A stretch of DNA of 64,000 nucleotides from Allium sativum (lineage: Eukaryota; Streptophyta; Magnoliopsida; Asparagales; Amaryllidaceae). The stretch is taken from contig CM060910.1 in assembly GCA_030737875.1 (NCBI GenBank), positions 70,254,501 through 70,318,500 of the forward strand. The letters are read 5' to 3'. Shown one piece after another: positions 38,937-51,659 of the stretch. Below the pieces are notes generated by a model, which was given only the letters and a program-made list of their open reading frames with translations, had not been told where the DNA came from and searched no databases. The translations under genes were made by a program, and so were the position numbers. The number at the start of each line of letters is the position of its first letter. The stretch's first letter is position 1.

Positions 38937-39660
38937 GGGATTTTGGGTTTGTCGTGAACGGTGTCTTAAATAACGCTGTTCTTAAACCCAGTTGAGGAAA
39001 GAATAAATCTTTTTATTAAGATTTAGTGAAATTTTCCAATTAATTAATATTTAATTGGAATTGAATAAAAGAATTGGATTTTGGGTTGTCGTGAACGGTG
39101 TCTTCGAGTAACACTGTTCTCAAAACCCCGTTTGAAAAGAATAAATCTTTTAATTAAGATTATTAGAGTTTCCAGTTACATTTAGTAATTGGAATAAAAT
39201 GGAAGGTGATTCGGGTTTATCGCAAACTGTGTTTTTTTTACGACATTCGTTCTTTAACCCGATGAACAGTGAAATTTGATTTGGAATTTATAAATCTTTT
39301 AATTAAGATTTAAGGGAATTTCCAAAGTAAAGTTTTCCAATTCAATATATTAAATTGGAATTGAATGGAATTTGATTTGATAATAATCGAAGTGAACTTC
39401 TGTGGAGGAAGACTGTTAATATATATGGAATTTAACAGACTTTGTCGTTATTCCATTTATATTATCAGTCGGATACAGAAATTGATATCGATTATATATA
39501 TTGATCTATTTTCCGTGAAGATTCCATAATTAATGGAATGGGATTTTGGGTTTATCGTGAACTGATTTTTAAATGACGTTAGTTCTTTAAACCAGTTAAA
39601 GATAAGATTAATTTCTTAACTTTGAATAATCATTAAGAAATGATTTTTGAGATTAAAGCT
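38937..39660 (+). repeat. Tandem units of about 130 bp with GGGTTTnTCGTGAAC
   Basis: Units start near 38939, 39077, 39213 and 39542. Each has GGGTTT(G/A)TCG(T/C)GAAC, a CTGTTCTTAAACCC-type closing arm, AAATCTTTTAATTAAGATT and an AATTGGAAT block. GGGTTT and AAACCC of each unit can pair. Confidence 0.6.
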
Positions 39661-41839
39661 GAATTAGAGTTTTAATGAATCTTTAATTAGATTGGAATGT
39701 GAATGAGATAATTAAATTTATCGAATTCATGAAATGATCGAGAATGGAGTATCCCCAATTTTGCTCCAAGCGATAGTTAAATCTTTTAATTAGATTTGAA
39801 CGTGAAATGGTAAATAATTTTACCGATAACACTGTGGTGTTAGATATGGAGTATTACCAGTTTTTCTCCATGGGATGAATAGGTGGGGATTGGGAAAAAT
39901 AATAAATGACTACTTCGGTGAGGTTCGCTAATCCCGACTAGTTTGGATAAACCTTAATTTGGTTTGAATTGATATTCAATGGAAAATTAAAGAATAAATT
40001 TAAAGAATTTATCTTTGATAAAATTAATGGGAACCTTTCCCAAATGATATGAATACTTAAATAAAGGAATATTCAGAATTGGAATGAGGCGTATGTTGTG
40101 TTTTAATAGCACTTGTTTATAAGATACACGAGTTATTCAGAAAGACTGTGTTTATCCCATTCTGAATAACTGAATCGACGATAAGGCGACGATGAAGATG
40201 GTGGTTGATGTAACACCCCACATCCGTTAGTGTCACTCACAAAGGGAATGCACTAAGTTCTGTGGAGCATTATGGGTAAAAGATGCAGATAAATTACAAG
40301 ACAGACAAACATTAAACAGCGGAAAATAAAACTTTGCTTTATTGACAAAATAATTTGTACAAGGTTCCTTTACAATATCAGAGTATCAACTGTCTTTACA
40401 AAATAAAGAAGCATAAAATACATTTATATTCCCCAATGTAACAAAAGCCAGCCATAGCAATCCAAAGCCGATGCATCCAAGATTCTCCAAGCTTGGAAAG
40501 AGAAATCATCCCAAAACAAATCTGAGCTATCCTATTTCCTCCTTAACAACCTGGGGGGGGGGAGAACGGAAGAAAGAAGACGAAAGAAAAACAGAGTCAG
40601 ACATAAAGCCTGAGTAAGTTCAGTAACTTCTAGCATGTGAACATGGAAAACAAAACGACATGAATTAACTGAATACAAGATTACACCATGACGATAGGGT
40701 CAACAAGATTAGACAAGGTAGTCACAAGATATGCTAGGATAAACTGGATACGCTCTAATACTTTCGCTGCTTCGCTATTTACTTGTTATACTGGTTTCTA
40801 TATCTCTGCACCGCCTAACTAGTGTTTCAACTAGTAACGATAACGTGATCCCAATCCCTGTATTTTCCATCGCCTTCAGGCATCCATTTATTAGTTGTTA
40901 CCTAGATCTAATCTAGGGTTTTCTATCCACTGCTTTCTAGATTTAACTATAGTTTTACGCTATCTGCTGAACGCTTTTCGAGTTCAGGGTTTATGCCACC
41001 TAGTCCAACTAGGGATTACGCTACCTGTCGAACAATGCCCCCAAGTCTAAGACACACTACCTAGAGTGGTATATGTTCCTAGGCTTCCCCACGCATGTAT
41101 CGCGAATCGTTATCGCTTGTCTAGATGCACATGTCCTGTAATGTGCGATCCGAGTCCTGTGACAGGGCAAATCAAGGAATACAGAACTCGGTCGGGAGCT
41201 TTCAGATATCTGCCGATGCAGATGCTAAGGTCTGTTTTAATTCCAGTGGCTATGGTCCCACTTGACCCCTCCCTCAGCTAATGAAAGGCACACCTTGTAA
41301 AATGAGAACTATACGCCGGCCCCCGGTGCCCCACTATCCTATGGCCATCCGCAACCATAACTAGATAGCAAGTATATGGTCTTTTGGAGTTCTCCGCCTT
41401 TTCGCTTCACGTATCTCGATTGACTCAAGATGGATGGTAAACGACGAGTTTCTATCACAGGGCTACCGTCTTCTCGCCGAATCACGCTGGTCCATCCTAG
41501 TCTTTAGGTTGCCACATATATATTGCAACCAAGGCATACCCTCGGTTCTTCTAACGCAGACCTTAACCTCTGTGAGCCCAGGATGATCATCTGCAGCCTC
41601 ACAGAGGGATACCAAGAGTACCCTCACGTCCCCTCGAAGCCTCGGGCTTCGTAACCCAATTCGTTGGAGCCTTCTTAAAACCAGATGGATGTCTGCTCCT
41701 TCGTGTTATACTAAGAATTACTACTTAGTTCTACTAACTAAGGTTTACCACTTAGTTTCCAAATTCCTTGTTTTCTTAACTAAGTTTTACTACTTAGTCC
41801 CTTTTTCTACTGAGGTCTACTACTTAGTTTTCTTTCTCG

Positions 41840-42290
41840 CCAGGTTGGGTTGGTTAAGTGTCTTTAGTCGATTCAAGCTATCTTAACCCTCTTCCCTTAT
41901 CCTATTACACTGGTTAAGTGTTATCCCTTCATGCTTTTTACTTAACCCTATTCATTTATCATATTCTGATGGTTAAGCGTTAAAGTTTACTTAACCCTAT
42001 GGTCTAGTCCAGTTAACATATTAATTTGGCTAAGTGTAATACTTAACCCCAACCTCTAGTCTAATTAACATGTTAAATTGGCTAAGTGTATTAATTTTAC
42101 TTAACCCCACCTTCTAGTCTAGTCAACATGTTAATTTGGCTAAGTATTCCCATGGACTTAACCCTCCCATTCTAGCTTTAACTGTGCTAAGTTGGTTAAG
42201 TGTTCCTTAACCTTCCCATTCTAGCTTAACCGTGTTAGGTTGGTTAAGTGTTCCTATGGACTTAACTCTCCCATTCTTGTTCTAGCTTTA
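41840..42290. repeat. Hairpin minisatellite with GGTTAAG/CTTAACC arms
   Basis: Units of roughly 55-70 bp repeat about seven times. Each has a (G)GTTAAGTG or GGCTAAGTG word, a spacer, then ACTTAACCC and a CTAGTCTAGTTAACATGTTAA-like linker. GGTTAAG and CTTAACC are inverted, so each unit can form a hairpin. The same block is at about 48517-48960. Confidence 0.75.
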
Positions 42291-43492
42291 ATTAATAAAT
42301 TAAAGCCGCAACCTCTCACATTAGACAGATATTGCTGTGGTTACTGGATGTGCCGGTCGGTTCCGGGCAGGTTTACACCGCAACTCAGTCTAACCTCGGG
42401 TTAGGCATATTCATGTTTTCTAAGTTCAAAGGGCTTTTGATTAATTTCCAAATCTGGTTTTGAAAACAACCATCCCGTCCTTCGGATCAGTTAGGGATAG
42501 CCAGGGAGGGCAGGAAACTTGTATTTTCCAAACCCAAGCCTAGACACTATCCTCTCTGTCACCCTAGAACCTTCTGGTCTATGTGTTATAAAAAGGGATG
42601 TTATCAAAATACTTTTCTTTTGTTTATAAATTGTTAACAATTTATTTCAAAAGCCCATTTCCCCTTTTTAGACAAATTTGGCATATATTTATTTGTCAAG
42701 CCTACTAGTATACTTATATTCTAGGCCCAAGTCCTAACCCAACATGCAGTTTAGGCCATTTCCTATTTCATTGCCGAAACTAGATTAAATATCCTAGTTT
42801 ATAATTTATGGCCAAAACTTAACCAAGTTACATATTTTGTGGTAAATGAACAATTTAACATTTATGACGAATTCTATAAGTAAATTACTCCTAATTTACT
42901 TATTTCATTACTACTCTTTTAATGTACATTGTCACATTTATTATTATGGCCCATTCTCTCTTATATATCATATTTATACTTTTTGGTATGTAAATTATAC
43001 CAAATTTAGTGTCGCTAACCATAATTTATTCTAAACATGACAATTGCTCACAATTATGAATAAATTCAAAATTGTGCTAATATACTTATTCCAAATCAAC
43101 CTTAATTAACCCAATCTTGGTTTAACATCCTAATTCACAATTTATGGCAAAACTAGAATTATTTTTCTAGTTTACATTTTATGCCTAAAATTTAGCTTAC
43201 TTACTAATGCTAAATTTAATATGTCAAAATCACATATTCCCTAATCCATGTCAATTTCCCCTTTTTCATTTTAATATGCATATCATAATACATATTCCAA
43301 ATTATGCCAATTTCCAAGTTTACAATTACGTTCATATTCATTTCCATGTTTTTCCCCAAATCGCATTCCCACCGTTCGAATAATCGTGATTCAACCTAGA
43401 TTATAAATAAATCTAGATTCGTAGATAAAAAGGGAATGAATCAAAATGACAAGAAGGAATAATTGGCATAAAAAGGTTTGGATAACAATGTA

Positions 43493-43632
43493 GGTTCAAG
43501 AATATGGGTAGACCTAACTAAATAGGTAAATTCCCACTGTCTTAAAACCAAAGAATGGGCAAAATAGGTTCAAGAACGTGGGTAGACCTAACTTAATAGG
43601 TAAATTCCCACTGTCTTAAAACCAAAGAAAAA
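43493..43632. repeat. Tandem duplication of about 70 bp in LARD-D LTR
   Basis: GGTTCAAGAA, GGGTAGACCTAACT, GGTAAATTCCCACTG and TCTTAAAACCAAAGAA occur twice in order. A second copy of the pair is at 50160-50299. Confidence 0.8.
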
Positions 43633-44070
43633 CCAAGGAACAGGTAGAATAAATAATTGGGTTTAGACCCAACTTCTCAATCACAAAACTAAAGCAATAT
43701 TTTCCTAATCATAAATCATGGGTGTCAAAATCACATTTGTCCTCATTATGTCATAAGTAATAGTTTATGTCCAAATCAAAGGTATAGGCCTAGTCAAGGA
43801 AATAATCCTTGTTGTCACAGTCACAGTCATAGGAAATGTCCATAGTCATATGCGATGTTCATAGTCCAAAAGGGAAAATAATTCCCATAGTCATAAGTCA
43901 TTGTCATAGGCAATGTTTATATGTCCCAAAATCAAAGGCTTATATCATAGTCCAAAGGCATATGCTTTCAAAGGCCACGGTTCTATAGTCATAGTCACGG
44001 TTACAGTCTTATTTGTCCTCGAATCATAACAGTTCTTAATTCAGTCCAATAGTATAAACACATATTCGAA

Positions 44071-44090
44071 GAGAGAGAGAGAGAGAGAGA
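44071..44090. repeat. GA microsatellite
   Basis: Ten GA units here versus nine or fewer at 50740-50757 in the other LTR. Confidence 0.85.
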
Positions 44091-44430
44091 TTTGGCATAT
44101 TCCTTTATTCCTTTAATTTCATGTCACAAATAAAACAAAATATTCAGATCTAGAAATAACCAACTTACAGAAAATAGATCTAGAAAAGAAGGAAAGCATG
44201 GCTATGATTCGTGCGTCGTTGCTTGAAACTTGTTTGAGCTAGCCTTTGAATTCTTCACTTGAAACTTTGATTTGAATCTTCTCTTGAACAGATTTGAGCA
44301 GCATCTCCATGTCTTGAATTTATATTTTATTTTAATTATTTAAGAAAATTTAGAGGAGGGGAAGAAGCCATGAATCTTAGCAGCATAAGGATAGAAGAGA
44401 ATTGGTGCAAAGAGAATGAAGACTAGGGCT

Positions 44431-44440
44431 GTTTATATAG
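44431..44440 (-). promoter_or_regulatory. TATA box of LARD-D LTR (left copy)
   Basis: On the minus strand CTATATAAAC is preceded by GAGCAG and followed about 20-30 bases later by CTTCATTCTCTTTGC, a good plant TATA-plus-start arrangement. It is conserved at 51098-51107 in the other LTR and points into the element in its own orientation. Confidence 0.6.
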
Positions 44441-44919
44441 CTGCTCAAGACCTTATCGTACACGCAGTGCTGAGTCAGCATTGGGTCCCACAAGCTATTT
44501 TGGCGTAGAAATTTGAATTTCGAATGAATTGTTTTGGCGTAGAAGTTTGATTTTCGAACTTTTGAATTTCTAGAATTTATTTAACTGTTTTATTCACATG
44601 AAATATTCTTATATGTATACAATTCCTCTAACGACCATTTTACGCGTATATATATACGCACAACTTTCATTTTATTTTCAAAATTCAAATGATGTTGCCA
44701 TATTTCATTGACTGTAGCCTTATCTTGAATTTTATCTTTCGTATACATATTTTTTTGCATATATATATATATATATTTATTTATTTATATTCTCATATAT
44801 ATATATATATTCTTTATTTCCTTATATGTACGTTCTTATCCTTTCAAATTTTGAATTTGTATACGTACATATATTTGCATGTTCAGTTGGCCCTCTCTAA
44901 AACAAAGATAAAAAATTAT

Positions 44920-44992
44920 GCCGCCGCCGGGGTTCGAACCCCCGACCTCCATGCTACAAATCCAATGCCTTAACCAACTGAGCTACATAGGC
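44920..44992 (-). tRNA. tRNA-Thr(UGU)-like sequence in LARD-D left LTR, probably a pseudogene
   Basis: Read on the minus strand, 73 nt show a D-arm (TAGCTCAGTTGGTTAAGGC) and an anticodon loop TTTGTAG with TGT at positions 34-36. A perfect T-arm follows (CGGGG, GTTCGAA, CCCCG), then a T-rich run after the end. Outer acceptor pairs GCC/GGC hold, but the rest of the acceptor stem and the anticodon stem pair poorly, so a functional tRNA is doubtful. A-box and B-box words are good and could still bind RNA polymerase III factors. Confidence 0.5.
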
Positions 44993-45172
44993 TTTTGTTA
45001 ATAAGTCTTAGAACAATAATAATTATTGTTCTCTCCTTACTTCTCTTTTTCATGTTAGTTACAATACTTAAATTAAACAACTGCATGGATCTTTTTCTTT
45101 TAATTTTTCTTTTAAAAATTAATTATACTTTAATTTGAGAATCTTAATGTCACAGAATTACGGGGTGTTACA

Positions 45173-45187
45173 TTCTCCCCCACTTAA
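45173..45187 (-). promoter_or_regulatory. LARD-D polypurine tract
   Basis: The complement reads AAGTGGGGGAGAA directly before the 3' LTR. Further upstream on that strand is TTTCGGGGACGAAATCC, the Tekay-type signature shared with LARD-A. Confidence 0.85.
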
Positions 45188-46860
45188 AAGGATTTCGTCC
45201 CCGAAATCTTCAAGTTAGGAAGAATGTGTCCTACCATCCAATCACCCATCTACTCAACCATTCAATCACAGGCATTCATTGTCCTTAAAAGATTTCTAAT
45301 GCTTTCATGTTCATATGCATAGTGTGTGTATATGTCTCTATCTAATGCAAAATCAGGCGGTCTACTGATTCAGTTGACCTCCTTAATGCAAATCATGTTA
45401 GTGCCATGCGTCCAATCATGCATGCAAACATCCCTAGTCATGTAAATACTACATGCGTGCACAGCCATTCATCCATATGCAACGTCCATATGATATCATA
45501 TCAAGTTCAACTTATAAACAAATGCATATATGTAAATGCAATATGAGAGCATCCGAACTTGATCTAGTGCCTAATACGTATACATATGCATCCACAAGCA
45601 ACCATTTGCAACCACTTGCAACCATTCAACCATAACATGTTTCAAATACATGTTTACATCCATTGGCTTCTACCTAAGGATTGCAGATACGACCTAGAGG
45701 ATATACTTTGGAAAGAGAGAAACAACTACGCGTAAAGTTCCTAAACAGAGAAATCAAGAATGCACCCTTAAGGAAAAAGGGCATGATGCTAGTATCTAGC
45801 CTTCTCGAGCTTTACTCCACTATATCTTAACCAATGCTTACTCCACGATTGCGAAGTTTCTAAGCTCCATCTCCAAAATGAACAAATGTCAACCAAGTGT
45901 ATATACTAGGATGATCAGAGGTCTCTCCTCCTATCTTATCCATCATGCCATAATTATAAGGGTCAAAAGGTCACTACGCGCTTTTTAGAGCGCCTGCCAC
46001 AACTATCCATCTCTCACGCAAACCATCCTAGTCGAACTTGACATTCCTCAAGTACAAGCCCCAAAGGCCTAAACCAATATTAGACATGCACCCAAGGAAT
46101 ATCTCCTTTAGACAATCTACGTGATATGATATAAGCAAACTCGATAGTTATTCAAACCCCTACTAACCAAAAATAAACGGGTCGAACCACCCACTTGGTT
46201 TGAGACTGATTGGGATCTTCTTACTATACAAGTACTAAGGTGCAGAGACTCAACTATGGAAGCAAATATGAACAAATGCGAAGCGCTAAATCCGAATAGA
46301 AAAACTAGATTCTTCCAACAGAAACTTTTACCACCTATCTCCTAGGTACGCTCAGCATGTACTTGCCCTTCTGAAAATCTTGTCCTTTGTCCTTAATTAT
46401 ATGCCCTATCATACCATAGTAAAGATACTTCCTCTTGTCTTAGGTTTTATAATCCCTTCCTCCTTCGTGAGCCAAGTCTACATCCATAATTTCCTCATCC
46501 TTGGGTCGTGCTCCTTTGCCAAACTTCCGCGTGTAACCATGTTGGCAAATCTCTCGAAAGTTGCCTCTATCGCACGGAAAAACCCTATAAACTTGAAAGA
46601 AGACTGGCCGTAAGTAAAAAAAACTACGGCTATAGATGGAAGTCGGGCACTACTTCGCCCTTCGATGAGGTTACCTCCCAGAAAGCCAGGAGCCCCAGAG
46701 AGTCAAGAAAGAAGGAGACAAGAATTCAAATAGAGGAAGAAAAGATAGTGCGTATGGCTTTGGGGAATATGCCTTTAAAACAAAACTTTAATTTTGAAAA
46801 TGCTTCTTTAAAGACCGTTTTGAAAAATATTTTTTTAAAATCTTTTATCTGATCTGGTAA

Positions 46861-46878
46861 CCTTCAGCTCTGATACCA
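46861..46878 (-). promoter_or_regulatory. LARD-D primer binding site (initiator tRNA-Met)
   Basis: The complement reads TGGTATCAGAGCTGAAGG, two bases from the end of the 5' LTR at 46881. Confidence 0.92.
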
Positions 46879-48516
46879 CGTGTAACACCCCACATCCGTT
46901 AGTGTCACTCACAAAGGGAATGCACTAAGTTCTGTGGAGCATTATGGGTAAAAGATGCAGATAAATTTCAAGACAGACAAACATTAAACAGCGGAAAATA
47001 AAACTTTGCTTTATTGACAAAATAATTTGTACAAGGTTCCTTTACAATATCAGAGTATCAACTGTCTTTACAAAATAAAGAAGCATAAAATACATTTATA
47101 TTCCCCAATGTAACAAAAGCCAGCCATAGCAATCCAAAGCCGATGCATCCAAGATTCTCCAAGCTTGGAAAGAGAAATCATCCCAAAACAAATCTGAGCT
47201 ATCCTATTTCCTCCTTAACAACCTGGGGGGGAGAACGGAAGAAAGAAGACGAAAGAAAAACAGAGTCAGACATAAAGCCTGAGTAAGTTCAGTAACTTCT
47301 AGCATGTGAACATGGAAAACAAAACGACATGAATTAACTGAATACAAGATTACACCATGACGATAGGGTCAATAAGATTAGACAAGGTAGTCACAAGATA
47401 TGCTAAGATAAACTGGATACGCTCTAATACTTTCGCTGCTTCGCTATTTACTTGTTATACTGGTTTCTATATCTCTGCACCGCCTAACTAGTGTTTCAAC
47501 TAGTAACGATAACGTGATCCCAATCCCTGTATTTTCCATCGCCTTCAGGCATCCATTTATTAGTTGTTACCTAGATCTAATCTAGGGTTTTCTATCCACT
47601 GCTTTCTAGATTTAACTATAGTTTTACGCTATCTGCTGAACGCTTTTCGAGTTCAGGGTTTATGCCACCTAGTCCAACTAGGGATTACGCTACCTGTCGA
47701 ACAATGCCCCCAAGTCTAGGACACACTACCTAGAGTGGTATATGTTCCTAGGCTTCCCCACGCATGTATCGCGAATCGTTATCGCTTGTCTAGATGCACA
47801 TGTCCTGTAATGTGCGATCCGAGTCCTGTGACAGGGCAAATCAAGGAATACAGAACTCGGTCGGGAGCTTTCAGATATCTGCCGATGCAGATGCTAAGGT
47901 CTGTTTTAATTCCAGTGGCTATGGTCCCACTTGACCCCTCCCTCAGCTAATGAAAGGCACACCTTGTAAAATGAGAACTATACGCCGGCCCCCGGTGCCC
48001 CACTATCCTATGGCCATCCGCAACCATAACTAGATAGCAAGTATATGGTCTTTTGGAGTTCTCCGCCTTTTCGCTTCACGTATCTCGATTGACTCAAGAT
48101 GGATGGTAGACGACGAGTTGCTATCACAGGGCTACCGTCTTCTCGCCGAATCACGCTGGTCCATCCTAGTCTTTAGGTTGCCACATATATATTGCAACCA
48201 AGGCATACCCTCGGTTCTTCTAACGCAGACCTTAACCTCTGTGAGCCCAGGATGATCATCTGCAGCCTCACAGAGGGATACCAAGAGTACCCTCACGTCC
48301 CCTCGAAGCCTCGGGCTTCGTAACCCAATTCGTTGGAGCCTTCTTAAAACCAGATGGATGTCTGCTCCTTCGTGTTATACTAAGAATTACTACTTAGTTC
48401 TACTAACTAAGGTTTACCACTTAGTTTCCAAATTCCTTGTTTTCTTAACTAAGTTTTACTACTTAGTCCCTTTTTCTACTGAGGTCTACTACTTAGTTTT
48501 CTTTCTCGCCAGGTTG

Positions 48517-48960
48517 GGTTGGTTAAGTGTCTTTAGTCGATTCAATCTATCTTAACCCTCTTCCCTTATCTTATTACACTGGTTAAGTGTTATCCCTTCA
48601 TGCTTTTTACTTAACCCTATTCATTTATCATATTCTGATGGTTAAGCGTTCAAGTTTACTTAACCCTATGGTCTAGTCCAGTTAACATATTAATTTGGCT
48701 AAGTGTATTACTTAACCCCAACCTCTAGTCTAATTAACATGTTAAATTGGCTAAGTGTATTAATTTTACTTAACCCCACCTTCTAGTCTAGTCAACATGT
48801 TAATTTGGCTAAGTATTCCCATGGACTTAACCCTCCCATTCTAGCTTTAACTGTGCTAAGTTGGTTAAGTGTTCCTTAACCTTCCCATTCTAGCTTAACC
48901 GTGTTAGGTTGGTTAAGTGTTCCTATGGACTTAACTCTCCCATTCTTGTTCTAGCTTTAA
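48517..48960. repeat. Hairpin minisatellite, right LTR copy
   Basis: Copy of 41840-42290 with only isolated base changes and the same unit order. Confidence 0.75.
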
Positions 48961-51097
48961 TTAATAAATTAAAGCCGCAACCTCTCACATTAGACAGATA
49001 TTGCTGCGGTTACTGGATGTGTCGGTCGGTTCCGGGCAGGTTTACACCGCAACTCAGTCTAACCTCGGGTTAGGCATATTCATGTTTTCTAAGTTCAAAG
49101 GGCTTTTGATTAATTTCCAAATCTGGTTTTGAAAACAACCATCCCGTCCTTCGGATCAGTTAGGGATAGCCAGGGAGGGCAGGAAACTTGTATTTTCCAA
49201 ACCCAAGCCTAGACACTATCCTCTCTGTCACCCTAGAACCTTCTGGTCTATGTGTTATAAAAAGGGATGTTATCAAAATACTTTTCTTTTGTTTATAAAT
49301 TGTTAACAATTTATTTCAAAAGCCCATTTCCCCTTTTTAGACAAATTTGGCCTATATTTATTTGTCAAGCCTACTAGTATACTTATATTCTAGGCCCAAG
49401 TCCTAACCCAACATGCAGTTTAGGCCATTTCCTATTTCATTGCCGAAACTAGATTAAATATCCTAGTTTATAATTTATGGCCAAAACTTAACCAAGTTAC
49501 ATATTTTGTGGTAAATGAACAATTTAACATTTATGACGAATTCTATAAGTAAATTACTCCTAATTTACTTATTTCATTACTACTCTTTTAATGTACATTG
49601 TCACATTTATTATTATGGCCCATTCTCTCTTATTTATCATATTTATACTTTGTGGTATGTAAATTATACCAAATTTAGTGTCGCTAACCATAATTTATTC
49701 TAAACATGACAATTGCTCACAATTATGAATAAATTCAAAATTGTGCTAATATACTTATTCCAAATCAACCTTAATTAACCCAATCTTGGTTTAACATCCT
49801 AATTCACAATTTATGGCAAAACTAGAATTATTTTTCTAGTTTACATTTTATGCCTAAAATTTAGCTTACTTACTAATGCTAAATTTAATATGTCAAAATC
49901 ACATATTCCCTAATCCATGTCAATTTCCCCTTTTTCATTTTAATATGCATATCATAATACATATTCCAAATTATGCCAATTTCCAAGTTTACAATTACGT
50001 TCATATTCATTTCCATGTTTTTCCCCAAATCGCATTCCCACCGTTCGAATAATCGTGATTCAACCTAGATTATAAATAAATCTAGATTCGTAGATAAAAA
50101 GGGAATGAATCAAAATGACAAGAAGGAATAATTGGCATAAAAAGGTTTGGATAACAATGTAGGTTCAAGAATATGGGTAGACCTAACTAAATAGGTAAAT
50201 TCCCACTGTCTTAAAACCAAAGAATGGGCAAAATAGGTTCAAGAACGTGGGTAGACCTAACTTAATAGGTAAATTCCCACTGTCTTAAAACCAAAGAAAA
50301 ACCAAGGAACAGGTAGAATAAATAATTGGGTTTAGACCCAACTTCTCAATCATAAAACTAAAGCAATATTTTCCTAATCATAAATCATGGGTGTCAAAAT
50401 CACATTTGTCCTCATTATGTCATAAGTAATAGTTTATGTCCAAATCAAAGGTATAGGCCTAGTCAAGGAAATAATCCTTGTAGTCACAGTCACAGTCATA
50501 GGAAATGTCCATAGTCATATGCGATGTTCATAGTCCAAAAGGGAAACTAATTCCCATAGTCATAAGTCATTGTCATAGGCAATGTTTATATGTCCCAAAA
50601 TCAAAGGCTTATGTCATAGTCCAAAGGCATATGCTTTCAAAGGCCACAGTTCTATAGTCATAGTCACGGTTACAGTCTTATTTGTCCTCGAATCATAACA
50701 GTTCTTAATTCAGTCCAAGAGTATAAACACATATTCGAAGAGAGAGAGAGAGAGAGATTTGGCATATTCCTTTATTCCTTTAATTTCATGTCACAAATAA
50801 AACAAAATATTCAGATCTAGAAATAACCAACTTACAGAAAATAGATCTAGAAAAGAAGGAAAGCGTGGCTATGATTCGTGCGTCGTTGCTTGAAACTTGT
50901 TTGAGCTAGCCTTTGAATTCTTCACTTGAAACTTTGATTTGAATCTTCTCTTAAACAGATTTGAGCAGCATCTCCATGTCTTGAATTTATATTTTATTTT
51001 AATTATTTAAGAAAATTTAGAGGAGGGGAAGAAGCCATGAATCTTAGCAGCATAAGGATAGAAGAGAATTGGTGCAAAGAGAATGAAGACTAGGGCT

Positions 51098-51107
51098 GTT
51101 TATATAG
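51098..51107 (-). promoter_or_regulatory. TATA box of LARD-D LTR (right copy)
   Basis: Same CTATATAAAC box as at 44431-44440. In this 5' LTR it would start the element transcript. Confidence 0.6.
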
Positions 51108-51586
51108 CTGCTCAAGACCTTATCGTACACGCAGTGCTGAGTCAGCATTGGGTCCCATAAGCTATTTTGGCGTAGAAATTTGAATTTCGAATGAATTGTT
51201 TTGGGGTAGAAGTTTGATTTTCGAACTTTTGAATTTCTAGAATTTATTTAACTGTTTTATTCACATGAAATATTCTTATATGTATACAATTCCTCTAACG
51301 ACCATTTTACGCGTATATATATATGCACAACTTTCATTTTATTTTCAAAATTCAAATGATGTTGCCATATTTCATTGACTGTAGCCTTATCTTGAATTTT
51401 ATCTTTCGTATACATATTTTTTTGCATATATATATATATATATATATATTTATATTCTCATATATATATATATATTTTCTTTATTTCCTTATATGTACGT
51501 TCTTATCCTTTCAAATTTTGAATTTGTATACGTACATATATTTGCATGTTCAGTTGGCTCTCTCTAAAACAAAGATAAAAAATTAT

Positions 51587-51659
51587 GCCGCCGCCGGGGT
51601 TCGAACCCCCGACCTCCATGCTACAAATCCAATGCCTTAACCAACTGAGCTACATAGGC
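51587..51659 (-). tRNA. tRNA-Thr(UGU)-like sequence in LARD-D right LTR
   Basis: Identical to the 44920-44992 copy across all 73 nt, including the weak acceptor and anticodon stems. It is duplicated with the LTR rather than independently inserted. Confidence 0.5.

Larger units (their letters stand above)
36382..40208 (+). repeat. LTR-C, piece 2
   Basis: It begins with the Tekay target duplication and continues the C-rich leader-like stretch, ending in ATCAGTAAGTG, a good splice-donor match near 36530. 36640-37060 is an imperfect run of AAAATATGATTTTTAT units. 38300-38540 resembles the 5' part of the LARD-A LTR and LTR-C piece 1. 38937-39660 contains tandem units (listed separately). I see no gene; frames at 38238-38611 carry no domain. 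Confidence 0.7.
40209..45172 (-). repeat. LARD-D 3' LTR (left copy)
   Basis: 4,964 bp, collinear with 46881-51839. It carries a hairpin minisatellite (41840-42290), a 70-bp tandem duplication (43493-43632), CATAGTC-rich sequence (43800-44010), a GA microsatellite (44071-44090), a minus-strand TATA box (44431-44440) and a tRNA-like sequence (44920-44992). Open frames such as 41066-41281 occur identically in both LTRs and have no domain. Confidence 0.92.
45173..46880 (-). other. LARD-D interior, non-coding
   Basis: It lies between purine-tract complement (45173-45187) and primer-site complement (46861-46878). No retrotransposon domain is visible in any frame. Two overlapping plus-strand frames at 46380-46852 carry no motif. 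The region is rich in CATGC and ATGCAAAC words near 45300-45640. Confidence 0.75.

Noticed and set aside
41066..41281. Identical 71-codon frame in both LARD-D LTRs (also 47735-47950) as a conserved gene
   Set aside because: Identity follows from LTR duplication and recent age; the frame reads against the element and has no domain.
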